DNA of 64,000 nucleotides. It comes from Bacteroidales bacterium UBA5197 (GTDB lineage Bacteria > Bacteroidota > Bacteroidia > Bacteroidales > Lentimicrobiaceae). The notes under the pieces are model-generated. The model was not told the origin of the DNA, ran no database searches, and saw nothing but the letters and a program-made list of their open reading frames with translations. The position numbers were made by a program, and so were the translations under genes. The stretch lies in NCBI GenBank assembly GCA_002412885.1, contig DHVX01000086.1:7624-71623 (forward strand), given 5' to 3'. Positions within the stretch are counted from its first letter, which is position 1, and the number at the start of each line of letters is the position of its first letter. Positions 36,501 through 44,632 of this stretch are shown piece by piece.

Positions 36501-37421
36501 TTCTTCACGGGAATAACCTGAAAGATTAACAAACTGCTCATTTACATCGATATATTTGCCGTCTTTGTACCTTGAAATACTAATCAGATCAGGGCTGAGC
36601 TGAAATACAACCCTGAACTTTTCCTCCTCTTCAAGAAGATTACTTTGAGCTTCTATTCTTTCAGTTATATCAAGAAAAGTAGTAAACACGCTGAATGGCT
36701 TCTCATCTCCTGTACGAAACTCCGGATGTGCATTTATCAAAATCCACTTTGTATGACCTTCCTTTGGATTATGAATACCCATAATCTTATTACTGACAGG
36801 CTTTCCGGTTCTTAATGATACCATGGCAGGATGATCCTCCCCCGGAAAATCAGAGCCGTCTTCATGTACCGCTCCCCAATCGGAATCAATTGATGTGCGC
36901 CCCTGCAACTGATCAAGTGAAAGGCCAAGAATACTTTCTGCAGCTGGGTTGGCTGAGATGATCTGTCCATCAGCGTTCTGATAAACCACCCCCAGCATCA
37001 TGGTTTCAAACAGCTGCTTATACTTACTTTTGCAGCCGGACATTGGCTCTTCGGAATCTTCTTCATCCTTCAGCAATGCTGGTGCATCTTTTTCAAAAGC
37101 AATAAGTATGTCGAATACTGAATCTCCTGCAGGATAAACCTTGCAGCTGAGCGGGCAAAAAGATAGGGGATCTTTGAAATAAAATCGTTTATCGGGATTC
37201 TTTGTTAAATCTATAATGTGTGCTGATAATTCCTCGAAAATTTCAGATAGATCGGCATTGATCAGTTGCTTCGCATCTTTTGCAACAAGATTTGAGAACG
37301 ATGTATTTACTTCATTAATGAAGAAACTCTTCCCCGGTTTTCCGACCTCCGCCTTAAGCATAAGCCTTGCCCAGGCAACGGGTGCATCCATCAGCATTTC
37401 ATAAAAGTGATTCTTCGCCAT
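33582..37421 (-). CDS. Multi-PAS sensor histidine kinase
   Basis: A 1279-residue soluble kinase with roughly eight PAS/PAC units. PAC ends such as DITERKRIQEQ and NIDITERKNAEN mark the unit borders. The HisKA box FAYSVSHDLRAPLRAVDG is near 1053-1070, and the HATPase (NLISNAVKFTSRK, DNGVGFNM, GTGAGLAIVKRI) ends the protein. The phytochrome-kinase-like SHDLRAPL form of the H-box is seen. There is no receiver domain, in contrast to the next gene, whose receivers could accept its phosphate. It is first of the two-gene unit; no DNA-binding regulator is encoded beside it. Confidence 0.92.
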   Translation of the reverse strand: MAKNHFYEMLMDAPVAWARLMLKAEVGKPGKSFFINEVNTSFSNLVAKDAKQLINADLSEIFEELSAHIIDLTKNPDKRFYFKDPLSFCPLSCKVYPAGDSVFDILIAFEKDAPALLKDEEDSEEPMSGCKSKYKQLFETMMLGVVYQNADGQIISANPAAESILGLSLDQLQGRTSIDSDWGAVHEDGSDFPGEDHPAMVSLRTGKPVSNKIMGIHNPKEGHTKWILINAHPEFRTGDEKPFSVFTTFLDITERIEAQSNLLEEEEKFRVVFQLSPDLISISRYKDGKYIDVNEQFVNLSGYSREEIIGKTSHDLNFWPNPDDRSRLMEMLGENKCAKNVELEFNLKGNRTITGLVSFSVIDIGGEPHLLSFIKDITERKRIQEQMKLLLDRIDLAAETAGVGVWEWDISQNTLVWDKQMLSLYGLDQHETGLTFEQWLGFIHPDDRNRLEDVLQQVLDGKYRYDSEFRIISADNIEKYIRATGKVIRDNEGHAWKMIGVNYDITEEHLSKAALLESQQLNKQVISATSEGIILVANDGRILTWNSAAERVFALPSTEAIGRYVQNMGQSILNEHGTLLKADEYPSLITLKTGKPLHNNILQVINGKKETFMIKVSTKPLFMPDGETPYRVLTTFSDITNLKLAEIKAIKAKETAEEQRAILRAVIENAPFEIWARDVNQVGILENQNAFNHFGSILGRKPEDYKSPEEAVSQWKNNNLRVLAGELINDECIYEVDGEKRTFQQIIAPIRNQKSIDGIVGFNIDITERKNAENTLKHREQIFKKAQKLAALGSFEYIFSDNSGVLSDNLYALLGVSGEMSPFKNALETVRSFIVEDDIPAVQNHFIDALNSNTDFDIVFRIRRKDGAIRSFHVRADLNLYENGSPFSLTGLVQDITERLRADEALKQSEARLSSFMNYVPSMIMIKDRNFRPFYANHNFRLLFPYENWHGKTPAESFPEIEAEFIKMKDKEAMKSGYIAFEDIWTDRNGNEVLCYIQKFRISIPGADPLLGEIITDITYRKKTENEIRSLNATLEKRIEERTSALVAANKELEAFAYSVSHDLRAPLRAVDGFTRILMEDFSENIGSEGKKVCNVIQENAVRMGQLIDDLLTFSRTGRSELSYSRIDMQKMANAVFLDVTDQVQRNSISFYCGSLPFVEADYALIKQVWINLISNAVKFTSRKDSPTITIKGWSEGNYCFYHISDNGVGFNMKYADKLFGVFQRLHNLRDFDGTGAGLAIVKRIIQRHGGEINATAKINVGADFVFKLPCENQNVDKQ

Positions 37422-37788
37422 AATTACTTCTATTAAACCGGAAAATCTACTGTATCATTCTTTCACTCATTCTGTTCTTTGGAAAGCAATAGGGATATTA
37501 CATCCTTAATATCCCGTATTTAACAAATTGTAATGCAATTAAACAGTAATAAACAAAAAAAAGCCAATGAGTAAATATTTTAATCAGAATGAGTTAAAAA
37601 AACAGATAGCTAAAATACAAATTATACGCTTTGAGGAACAAACGAACTGAAACTATTAATGAAAGCAGCGCTTGCTGAAGGCATAAAACATTGACGCCGA
37701 CAGTCGATAAATCCAACCCGGCAAACTAATCAGAAAATCCCGAGCAAAACTAAGGCTGCAGCAAAATCTGAACTAAAAACAAGGTACA
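37422..37788. other. Spacer between the kinase operon and lipA
   Basis: A 367-base AT-rich stretch with no convincing gene, strong hairpin or repeat. It must hold the promoter of the kinase pair and the end of the lipA transcript, but I cannot place either. Confidence 0.5.
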
Positions 37789-38661
37789 CTAATTGACTGG
37801 CTGATCAATATGCTTTTCGGCATGGTATGATGATCTGACCAAAGGGCGGCTTTCGATGTGGCGGAAACCTTTTTCAATACCAGCAATACGATATTTCTCA
37901 AAAATTTCAGGAGTGATATATTCTTCTACCGGCAAATGGTTAAGGGTAGGGCGCAGATATTGTCCGATGGTCATAATTTGTACGCCGGCAGCCAGCAAAT
38001 CATCCATGGTTTCCAATACTTCAGCTTCAGTTTCACCAATCCCGACCATAATACCCGATTTGGCATTAACTCCCGATGCGGCAATGTGCCTGAGCACTTC
38101 CAGACTCCGGTTGTATTTTGCGGCACTTCTGATTGCCGGAGTAAGGCGGCGAACGGTTTCAAGGTTGTGCGAAATAATATCAGGCTTTTCAGCAATCACA
38201 ATATCAAGATAAGCGGTATTGCCCGAAAAATCAGGGATCAGCACTTCAATGGTTACCCCCGGATTTACAGCCTTAACCTCACGAATGGTTTGAGCCCAGT
38301 GCGCTGCACCACCATCTTCCATATCATCGCGGTCAACAGATGTGATTACACAATGCCTGAGTTTCATCATTTTAATGGATTCTGCAACTCTTTTTGGTTC
38401 GCCGGAGTCAACCGGAAGAGGTTTGCCGGTTTTTGTGGCACAAAAACGACACGATCGGGTGCAGATATCACCGAGAATCATAAAAGTTGCAGTACCGGCA
38501 TTCCAGCACTCACCCATATTGGGGCAATTGCCACTGCTGCAAATGGTGTGAAGTTGATTGCCTTCAACAATTTCCTTCACTTTTGCGAAATTTCTTCCGC
38601 CCGGAAGACGGATTTTCAGCCATTCCGGCTTTTTAAGGTGTTTTTTTTTCTCCTCTGCCAT
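37789..38661 (-). CDS. lipA: Lipoyl synthase
   Basis: A 290-residue radical SAM enzyme. The auxiliary cluster cysteines are C41, C46 and C52 (CSSGNCPNMGEC) and the radical-SAM cysteines are C67, C71 and C74 (CTRSCRFC). The conserved RSSYHAEKH near the C terminus supplies the serine ligand of the auxiliary cluster. LipA inserts two sulfurs into octanoyl groups on lipoyl domains, sacrificing its auxiliary cluster. It stands alone, divergent from manA, and a TAACTTTG -7 box lies at 38736-38743. Confidence 0.96.
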   Translation of the reverse strand: MAEEKKKHLKKPEWLKIRLPGGRNFAKVKEIVEGNQLHTICSSGNCPNMGECWNAGTATFMILGDICTRSCRFCATKTGKPLPVDSGEPKRVAESIKMMKLRHCVITSVDRDDMEDGGAAHWAQTIREVKAVNPGVTIEVLIPDFSGNTAYLDIVIAEKPDIISHNLETVRRLTPAIRSAAKYNRSLEVLRHIAASGVNAKSGIMVGIGETEAEVLETMDDLLAAGVQIMTIGQYLRPTLNHLPVEEYITPEIFEKYRIAGIEKGFRHIESRPLVRSSYHAEKHIDQPVN

Positions 38662-38735
38662 CTTAATATTTTCAGCCTCTCAAGGTTAATTACACTTTAT
38701 AAAATAATTTGAAAAGACAAATTTCATTGATGCGG

Positions 38736-38743
38736 CAAAGTTA
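38736..38743 (-). promoter_or_regulatory. Bacteroidota -7 box for lipA
   Basis: Minus-strand TAACTTTG is a perfect TAnnTTTG, about 75 bases before the lipA start. No clear -33 TTG is placed at the usual spacing. Confidence 0.45.
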
Positions 38744-38858
38744 TCAATAAGTATCTGACTATATGAATGAATGAATTTAATTGTAATTTTACCCCGATTT
38801 GATGCCGGAATAAACATTCTGAAATTTGCACAAAGGTTAAAAACATTAGAAAAATCAA

Positions 38859-39851
38859 ATGGAAAATCAACTTTATCCGCTAAAATTTAAGCCCGTTTTA
38901 AAAGACAAAATATGGGGTGGCAGTAAGATAAAATCGGTTCTGGGTATTGATTTTGCCCCACTGCCCAACTGCGGCGAAGCCTGGGTTTTGTCGGGAGTGA
39001 ATGAAAATCAGACAGGAATCGTAAATGGATTCCTTGCCGGAAATGAATTGAATGAGTTGGTTGAAGTTTATATGGGCGAGTTGGTTGGCGATGATGTTTA
39101 CGAACGGTTTGGTGATGAGTTTCCCATCCTTGTAAAATTTATTGACGCTGCCGAATACCTTTCCATACAAGTGCATCCCGATGACGAACTTGCTGCAAAG
39201 CGAAATATCGGTTACGGAAAATCGGAAATGTGGTACATTATTGATGCCGACCCGGATGCTGAACTGATCAGTGGGTTTAAACGAAAAGTGGATGCAAAAA
39301 CCTACATTGAACATCTTGACAATAAAAATCTGCTTGACATCCTGAATGTTGAGAAAGTGGCAAAAGGTGATGTTTTTTACATGCCGGCCGGCCGCGTACA
39401 TGCATTGGGACCCGGAACTTTTCTGGCAGAAATTCAGCAGACATCAGACACAACCTACCGCATTTACGACTGGGATCGTGTTGACAGTGAAGGAAATTCG
39501 AGGGAGCTGCACATTGACGAAGCGCTGGAAGCCATTGATTTTAATGTGTATGACGATTACAAATCGAAATACACTGCAAAGGAGAACGGCACAGCCAATC
39601 TGGTAACCAGCCCTTACTTTACCACCAATCTGATTCAACTCGACAAAGCGCTGAGCAAAGATTACAGTGAACTGGATTCATTTGTGATTTATGTTTGCGT
39701 TGAAGGAGCCGTTACCATTGTACACAATGGCGACACAGAGCCACAGGTTAGCATTTCGCAGGGCGAAGCAATACTGATTCCTGCAACCATCAGCCGGGTT
39801 GATGTAATTCCTTCATCATCTTCAAAAATACTGGAAGTATATATTGCCTGA
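38859..39851 (+). CDS. manA: Mannose-6-phosphate isomerase, class I
   Basis: A 330-residue cupin-type isomerase converting mannose-6-phosphate to fructose-6-phosphate. It opens with the usual YPLKFKPVLKDKIWGG and has the zinc-site QVHPDDE at about 104-110, the GKSEMWYI glutamate, AGRVHALGPG and QQTSDTTYRIYDWDR. The length matches the short bacterial form. The product feeds glycolysis or, in reverse, GDP-mannose synthesis. It diverges from lipA and is followed after 49 bases by the thioredoxin-like gene. Confidence 0.95.
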   Translation: MENQLYPLKFKPVLKDKIWGGSKIKSVLGIDFAPLPNCGEAWVLSGVNENQTGIVNGFLAGNELNELVEVYMGELVGDDVYERFGDEFPILVKFIDAAEYLSIQVHPDDELAAKRNIGYGKSEMWYIIDADPDAELISGFKRKVDAKTYIEHLDNKNLLDILNVEKVAKGDVFYMPAGRVHALGPGTFLAEIQQTSDTTYRIYDWDRVDSEGNSRELHIDEALEAIDFNVYDDYKSKYTAKENGTANLVTSPYFTTNLIQLDKALSKDYSELDSFVIYVCVEGAVTIVHNGDTEPQVSISQGEAILIPATISRVDVIPSSSSKILEVYIA

Positions 39852-39900
39852 AAGGGCATGATTATTGAAATTAACGGGAAAATCAAAAATAACTGACGAC

Positions 39901-40428
39901 ATGAAAAAAATCTTTCTTTTGGCTGCAATGGCTGTTTTAATTTTGAATGTTTCCGCTCAGGAAGGCGAAAAAAACCTGAAAAAGCTTCCTTCGGTTAACG
40001 TTAAAACTCTGGATGGCAAAACCATTAACACAGCCGATATATCAAACAACGGAAAGCCAATAATTATGAGCTTCTGGGCACTTTGGTGCAAACCCTGTAT
40101 TAACGAGTTGACCACCATTGCCGAAGTTTATGATGAATGGGTTGAAGAAACCGGAGTAAAAGTAATTGCAGTTTCCATCGACGATTCACGCTCAAGTTCA
40201 AAAGTTGGGCCAACCGTCAACGGCAAAGGCTGGGAATACGATTTTCTGCTTGATGCGAATGGAGATTTCAAGCGCGCCATGAATGTGAATATGATTCCGC
40301 ATACTTTCCTGATAAACGGAAATGGCGAAATCGTTTGGCAACACACCTCATTCAGCGAAGGCAGCGAACTGCAACTGATTGAAATGGTGCGCAAACTCAA
40401 TGCCGGCGAAGCAATTGAATCGCATTAA
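39901..40428 (+). CDS. Periplasmic TlpA-like thioredoxin-fold protein
   Basis: From the ATG at 39901 the protein has 175 residues; the earlier in-frame ATG at 39865 would place twelve extra residues before the signal peptide. The signal peptide (KKIFLLAAMAVLILNVSAQ) precedes an AhpC/TSA-like fold with the redox motif WCKPC (C63, C66) and a cis-proline in MIPHTF. Such proteins reduce or transfer disulfides in the periplasm. It is first of a three-gene run with DUF6029 and Omp28, a grouping that suggests a shared envelope redox task. Confidence 0.88.
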   Translation: MKKIFLLAAMAVLILNVSAQEGEKNLKKLPSVNVKTLDGKTINTADISNNGKPIIMSFWALWCKPCINELTTIAEVYDEWVEETGVKVIAVSIDDSRSSSKVGPTVNGKGWEYDFLLDANGDFKRAMNVNMIPHTFLINGNGEIVWQHTSFSEGSELQLIEMVRKLNAGEAIESH

Positions 40429-40509
40429 CACTTTCTGATTGAAATGATTGCCTGCAGAAACTTCAATGAGCTGCGGGCGCTGTTTAATTAACCCACAATT
40501 CCATTCCCA

Positions 40510-42183
40510 TTGAAAAAAAACACCCTTGTATCCATTTCAGCATTGTTCTTAATGCTGTGCTCTCAAGTAACTTTTGCACAGAATTTTCTTGAAGGCGGAC
40601 GTGTGAGCGGAAATTTCCAGCTTGACGCACAGGTTTATCGGGCTGATTCAGCAATCGGAGCCTACGAAGTAGATGAAAAAATGCTCATGAATGCATTTGC
40701 CAACCTGCTCTATTCCAATGGAAACTTTAATGCGGGCTTGCGTTTTGAATCTTATCTGAATCCCATACAGGGTTACGACCCACGGTACAAAGGAAGCGGA
40801 GTGCCTTACTGGTTTGGCTCATGGCGGAATGATCAGTTCGAAATAACTGTCGGGAATTTTTATGAGCAGTTTGGCAGCGGCATGATTTTGCGAAGCTACG
40901 AAGAACGCAACCTTGGCTATGACAACGCTTTTAAAGGTGCAAAAGTCAGATTCAGTCCTGCTGACGGAGTAATTCTGAAAGGAATGATCGGCACACAGCG
41001 GTTCTTCTGGGAACAGGGACCCGGCATAGTGCGTGGCCTTGACGGTGAATTTGCATTGAATGATATATTCGACAAAGAAGGAAATTGCAAAACCCGCGTT
41101 ACACTGGGCGGAAGTTTTGTAAGCAAATATCAGCAAACTGAAGAATTATATGCAGGACCGGACACATTGCTTATCCTTCCGGCTAATGTTGCTTCATATG
41201 CAGTTCGCGCCAATGTTACACGCGGAAAATTCGCACTAGACGGTGAATATGCCGGCAAGATGAATGATCCGTCATTCACAAACAATTTTATATATAAAAA
41301 CGGGCATTCGCTGCTTTTACAGGCTTCATTCTCAACCAAAGGCCTGGGAATAATTGCATCAGCCAAGCGCACCGACAACATGAGCTATAAATCGCGGCGC
41401 ACTGAATCGGGCAGTTTTCTGGATATAAACTACCTGCCCGCATTAACCCGTCAACATGCCTACAGCCTTTCAGCCATGTATCCTTACGCCACACAGCCCA
41501 ACGGAGAAATGGCTTTGCAGGGACAGGTAAATTACAAAATCAAACGCGGAAGCCTTATCGGCGGAAAATACGGAACCGACATTGCAGTAAATTACTCAAG
41601 AATTACATCCATAAAGAAGGAAGCAGCCGAAGGAGAATCGAAAATCGGGAAATCAGGCACCGCTGGATATAAATCACCATTCCTTGCTTTTGGCGATGAA
41701 CTCTATTTCCAGGATTTCAATATTGAAATTCAGCGGAAATTTACCAACAATTTCAAAGCATTGATCTCCTATATCTATCAGGATTACAATGTTTTAATCC
41801 TTGAAGGATACGAAGAACCCATGGTAAATGCACATATTGTGATTGCTGATGTGACTTATCGGTTTGATAACAAACAGGCACTCAAAATGGAATACCAGCA
41901 ACTGATAACCAAACAGGATGAAGGTGACTGGCTTCAGGTTCTTGCAGAATATACCTTTGCGCCCAAATGGTACTTTACATTGGCTGATCAGTATAATTAC
42001 GGAAATTCTGACAAGGACAAAAGATTCCACTATCCAACTGTTTCAGCAGGATACACCAATGGATCTAACCGATTAATGATGTCTTATGGCAAACAACGTG
42101 AAGGTATTATCTGCGTTGGCGGAGTTTGCAGAAATGTTCCGGCATCCAATGGATTGACGCTCACGCTCACCAGCACATTTTAA
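40510..42183 (+). CDS. DUF6029-type outer-membrane protein, TTG start
   Basis: A 557-residue protein with a signal peptide (KKNTLVSISALFLMLCSQ, cleavage near TFAQN). The body is rich in amphipathic strands ending in aromatic residues (FNAGLRFESYLNPIQGYDPR, GNFYEQFGSGMILRSYEERN) and its last residue is phenylalanine, like an outer-membrane beta-barrel. It matches the DUF6029 proteins that I know from Bacteroidota next to TlpA-like and Omp28 genes. The start codon is TTG at 40510; no ATG lies before the signal peptide. Its stop overlaps the next start by one base (TAATG). Confidence 0.75.
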   Translation: MKKNTLVSISALFLMLCSQVTFAQNFLEGGRVSGNFQLDAQVYRADSAIGAYEVDEKMLMNAFANLLYSNGNFNAGLRFESYLNPIQGYDPRYKGSGVPYWFGSWRNDQFEITVGNFYEQFGSGMILRSYEERNLGYDNAFKGAKVRFSPADGVILKGMIGTQRFFWEQGPGIVRGLDGEFALNDIFDKEGNCKTRVTLGGSFVSKYQQTEELYAGPDTLLILPANVASYAVRANVTRGKFALDGEYAGKMNDPSFTNNFIYKNGHSLLLQASFSTKGLGIIASAKRTDNMSYKSRRTESGSFLDINYLPALTRQHAYSLSAMYPYATQPNGEMALQGQVNYKIKRGSLIGGKYGTDIAVNYSRITSIKKEAAEGESKIGKSGTAGYKSPFLAFGDELYFQDFNIEIQRKFTNNFKALISYIYQDYNVLILEGYEEPMVNAHIVIADVTYRFDNKQALKMEYQQLITKQDEGDWLQVLAEYTFAPKWYFTLADQYNYGNSDKDKRFHYPTVSAGYTNGSNRLMMSYGKQREGIICVGGVCRNVPASNGLTLTLTSTF

Positions 42184-43103
42184 TGAAACCAATGAAGATG
42201 ACAACGATGAAAACCAGGATAAAACTTTTTCTTTCAACAATAATGCTGAGTGTATTCGCTTTTACGATTTCCTGCGACAAAATTGAAGAGCCATACGTAA
42301 AAGTAATCGAAAGCATTGATACGGCAGCCTGCCCTATCCCGGAATTTCCGGCAGCTACAACAACAGTAAAACGTGTGTTGCTTGAAGATTACACGGGTCA
42401 CACCTGCGTGAACTGCCCCAGCGCTGCTATCCTTGCCCATAATCTGAAAGTTGCCAATGGCGATAAACTGATTTTGTTGGCTGTTCATGCAGGTTTTTTT
42501 GCCAAGCCAACAGCTGGCGGAGATTTTACTTATGATTTTCGGTCTGAAGCCGGAACTGCATGGGATGATTTCTTTAAAGTTGGAATGGTTGGTAACCCTA
42601 ACGGAATGGTTAACCGCATCGGATATCCGCAAAGCACACATATTAAATCACCTCCAACCTGGGCATCAGCAGTCAGCAGTGCGCTGGCAGGTGAGCCATT
42701 GCTTGACCTTCAGATGATCAATGAATACGATGCAACCGAACGCAAACTCTGCACCCACATCAAAACCCGTTTTATCACCAGCATCGATAAAAACCTGAAA
42801 CTGATCGTAGTCATCGCCGAAAGCGGCATCATAAAACCTCAGAAAAACAACGATCCAAATTCAGGGGTAACGCCTGTTATTTTTGATTATTCTCACAGCC
42901 ATGTATTGCGCACCGCCATTACAACTACCTGGGGAAGCACCATTGCCACCGCCGGCACGGCAAACCCTGAGTCGATTGTCAAATCGTACAAACACATTCT
43001 CAAAGATGAGTATGTGCCTGAAAACTGCAGTGTGATTGCCTTTGTTTATGACGATGAAACCAAAGAAGTACTGCAGGCTGTTGAGGTTGATGTGATACAG
43101 TAA
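42183..43103 (+). CDS. Omp28-related outer-membrane lipoprotein with thioredoxin-like motif
   Basis: From the ATG at 42183, which overlaps the DUF6029 stop by one base, the protein has 306 residues. Three further in-frame ATGs (42192, 42198, 42207) are possible; 42207 gives the shortest signal peptide, ending FAFTISCDK with a likely lipid-modified cysteine. An Omp28 domain follows, starting with LLEDYTGHTCVNCPSA; the CVNC (about C75, C78) is placed as a thioredoxin CxxC would be. It closes the TlpA/DUF6029/Omp28 unit. Translational coupling through the TAATG junction is likely. Confidence 0.85.
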   Translation: MKPMKMTTMKTRIKLFLSTIMLSVFAFTISCDKIEEPYVKVIESIDTAACPIPEFPAATTTVKRVLLEDYTGHTCVNCPSAAILAHNLKVANGDKLILLAVHAGFFAKPTAGGDFTYDFRSEAGTAWDDFFKVGMVGNPNGMVNRIGYPQSTHIKSPPTWASAVSSALAGEPLLDLQMINEYDATERKLCTHIKTRFITSIDKNLKLIVVIAESGIIKPQKNNDPNSGVTPVIFDYSHSHVLRTAITTTWGSTIATAGTANPESIVKSYKHILKDEYVPENCSVIAFVYDDETKEVLQAVEVDVIQ

Positions 43104-43162
43104 TTCAGGTGTGACTTACTGTCTGGATATAAGAAGGCAGCTGCCTCAAAAGTCAAAAAAGG

Positions 43163-43264
43163 CTTCGACTCCGCTCAGCCTGACATTCGTGTTTGTTCAG
43201 CATTGATTCTATTTAATACATTCACAATCATTTATTTACAATGTCATCCTGAGCGGAGTCGAAG
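43163..43264. repeat. Inverted-repeat element (102 bp)
   Basis: Perfect 16-bp arms CTTCGACTCCGCTCAG (43163-43178) and CTGAGCGGAGTCGAAG (43249-43264) flank a ~70-base AT-rich middle. The same arms occur at 4015-4030 and 4195-4210, and one arm at 60750 or so. It sits between the convergent Omp28 and M28 peptidase genes, where it could also act as a terminator. Confidence 0.8.
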
Positions 43265-43271
43265 GATAAAA

Positions 43272-44489
43272 CTACTCCAGTTTTGCTATCAGGGTGCAGA
43301 TTGCTGAAGCAATTTCAACCGGTCTTTGCAGGTTTATGATCCGCGGGTGATCTTCAGGGGTGTGGGTGATGCGCTGGGTGGACATATTGTCCAGAAACCA
43401 CTGCGAAGTGAAAGCAACTGCCGGACAACCAAACTGAACAAAAATACTGTGATCTCCCTGCGGCCATTGCGGTCCTTCAACAAAATTCTCCAGCGGCTGC
43501 ATCACTTCTCTGACCTTTTCATCCATTTTTTCGGGCAATTCAAATAGCGAATATGCCGATCCTCCTTCAAAGTAGCCCGCCCCATCAATGTTGATATTCA
43601 ACAATATCTGATCAAATAAGCCCTGATTTTCAGCAATGTAGAGCATCTGTCCCGGAACAGCATAATAATCCTCTCCATTAAATGCGACCAGTTCCACCAT
43701 GGTATCGCCATCATAATCTTTCATCATTTCAGCAATAAGCAAGAGTACAATTACTCCGCTTGCATTGTCAATGGCTCCGGGTGTTCCTTTTTTGGCATCA
43801 ATATGCGCTGTGATCACAAGCCTTTTGTTCGGGTTTTTGCCTTTTACACCCAAAACATTAAACCCTTTACCCGGAATCCTTTCCGCCTGTGAAATCAAGG
43901 TAACTTCACTTCCTGAGAGCTTAAGTAGCTTCTCCCCTTCTTCCTCAGTAGTATATACCGATGGAATATCAAAATCTCCGTCTTCAATCAGCGGAAATGG
44001 ATAAACACCTCCTGCCAGCTCAGGATTAAACCCTGTAGCTGAAACAATTGCTGCGGGTTTGCCTTTTTCCAGACATGAGATAATTTTCTGGTGATGCTCA
44101 GGATTGTAAAACACAAAATTCTTCGGCATCAGCTGCTCCGCTGCAATATCGCCATGAAGCAACAAAATACAACCTTCCATGTCGGTTTCTTCGAGTTCCT
44201 GAATTGTTGAAGCAGGTTTAAGCTTTGCCGATAAATTGCAGCCATTTGAGTATGGGCTTGAAAATACCTCAAATTCCTGACCACCGCCTTTCAGGCTTGC
44301 CCCTTGTGTTTCCCAGTCAGTTGCATCAAAACCCGAAGTACGTGTTTCCCAGCCCAGCGCTTCAAGGGTCGATTGAAAAAAATCTGTTGCCATCCGGTTT
44401 CCATGGCTTCCAACGCAACGTCCGGGAATGGTTTCACAAAGAGTTTGCAGGTAAGCCCCGCTCTTTTCAATAAAATAATTGGTTTTCAT
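43272..44489 (-). CDS. M28-family zinc peptidase
   Basis: A 405-residue peptidase. The M28 metal site is seen in VITAHIDAKKGTPGAIDNASG near 222-243 (His and bridging Asp), then FNGEDY with the catalytic/metal glutamate and a late RITHTPEDHP histidine. A PA-domain-like insertion probably occupies about 60-200. There is no signal peptide, so it is likely cytoplasmic. It follows the AraC-type gene by 143 bases on the same strand and has its own TAATTTTG -7 box at 44515-44522, so it need not be cotranscribed with it. Confidence 0.88.
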   Translation of the reverse strand: MKTNYFIEKSGAYLQTLCETIPGRCVGSHGNRMATDFFQSTLEALGWETRTSGFDATDWETQGASLKGGGQEFEVFSSPYSNGCNLSAKLKPASTIQELEETDMEGCILLLHGDIAAEQLMPKNFVFYNPEHHQKIISCLEKGKPAAIVSATGFNPELAGGVYPFPLIEDGDFDIPSVYTTEEEGEKLLKLSGSEVTLISQAERIPGKGFNVLGVKGKNPNKRLVITAHIDAKKGTPGAIDNASGVIVLLLIAEMMKDYDGDTMVELVAFNGEDYYAVPGQMLYIAENQGLFDQILLNINIDGAGYFEGGSAYSLFELPEKMDEKVREVMQPLENFVEGPQWPQGDHSIFVQFGCPAVAFTSQWFLDNMSTQRITHTPEDHPRIINLQRPVEIASAICTLIAKLE

Positions 44490-44514
44490 TTTTATAGAAT
44501 TGGTTTATCGCCGG

Positions 44515-44522
44515 CAAAATTA
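44515..44522 (-). promoter_or_regulatory. Bacteroidota -7 box for the M28 peptidase gene
   Basis: Minus-strand TAATTTTG is a perfect TAnnTTTG 26 bases before the start at 44489. Confidence 0.45.
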
Positions 44523-44632
44523 CTTGTACCGCAAATTACAGAATTGTACAAAACCGACATTAAGAGTTGGATCAAAAATGTTAGAAACACTTACCCGCAA
44601 GTGGGGGACTGCCTTTGGTTGAATAATTTTTT

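Noticed and set aside
42126..42182. Upstream start for the Omp28-type gene
   Set aside because: It overlaps the end of the DUF6029 gene by about 58 bases and hides the lipoprotein signal; the TAATG junction at 42183 is more credible.
43104..43271. Small RNA between Omp28 and M28 genes
   Set aside because: The long hairpin is fully explained by the dispersed inverted repeat, and no promoter is seen.
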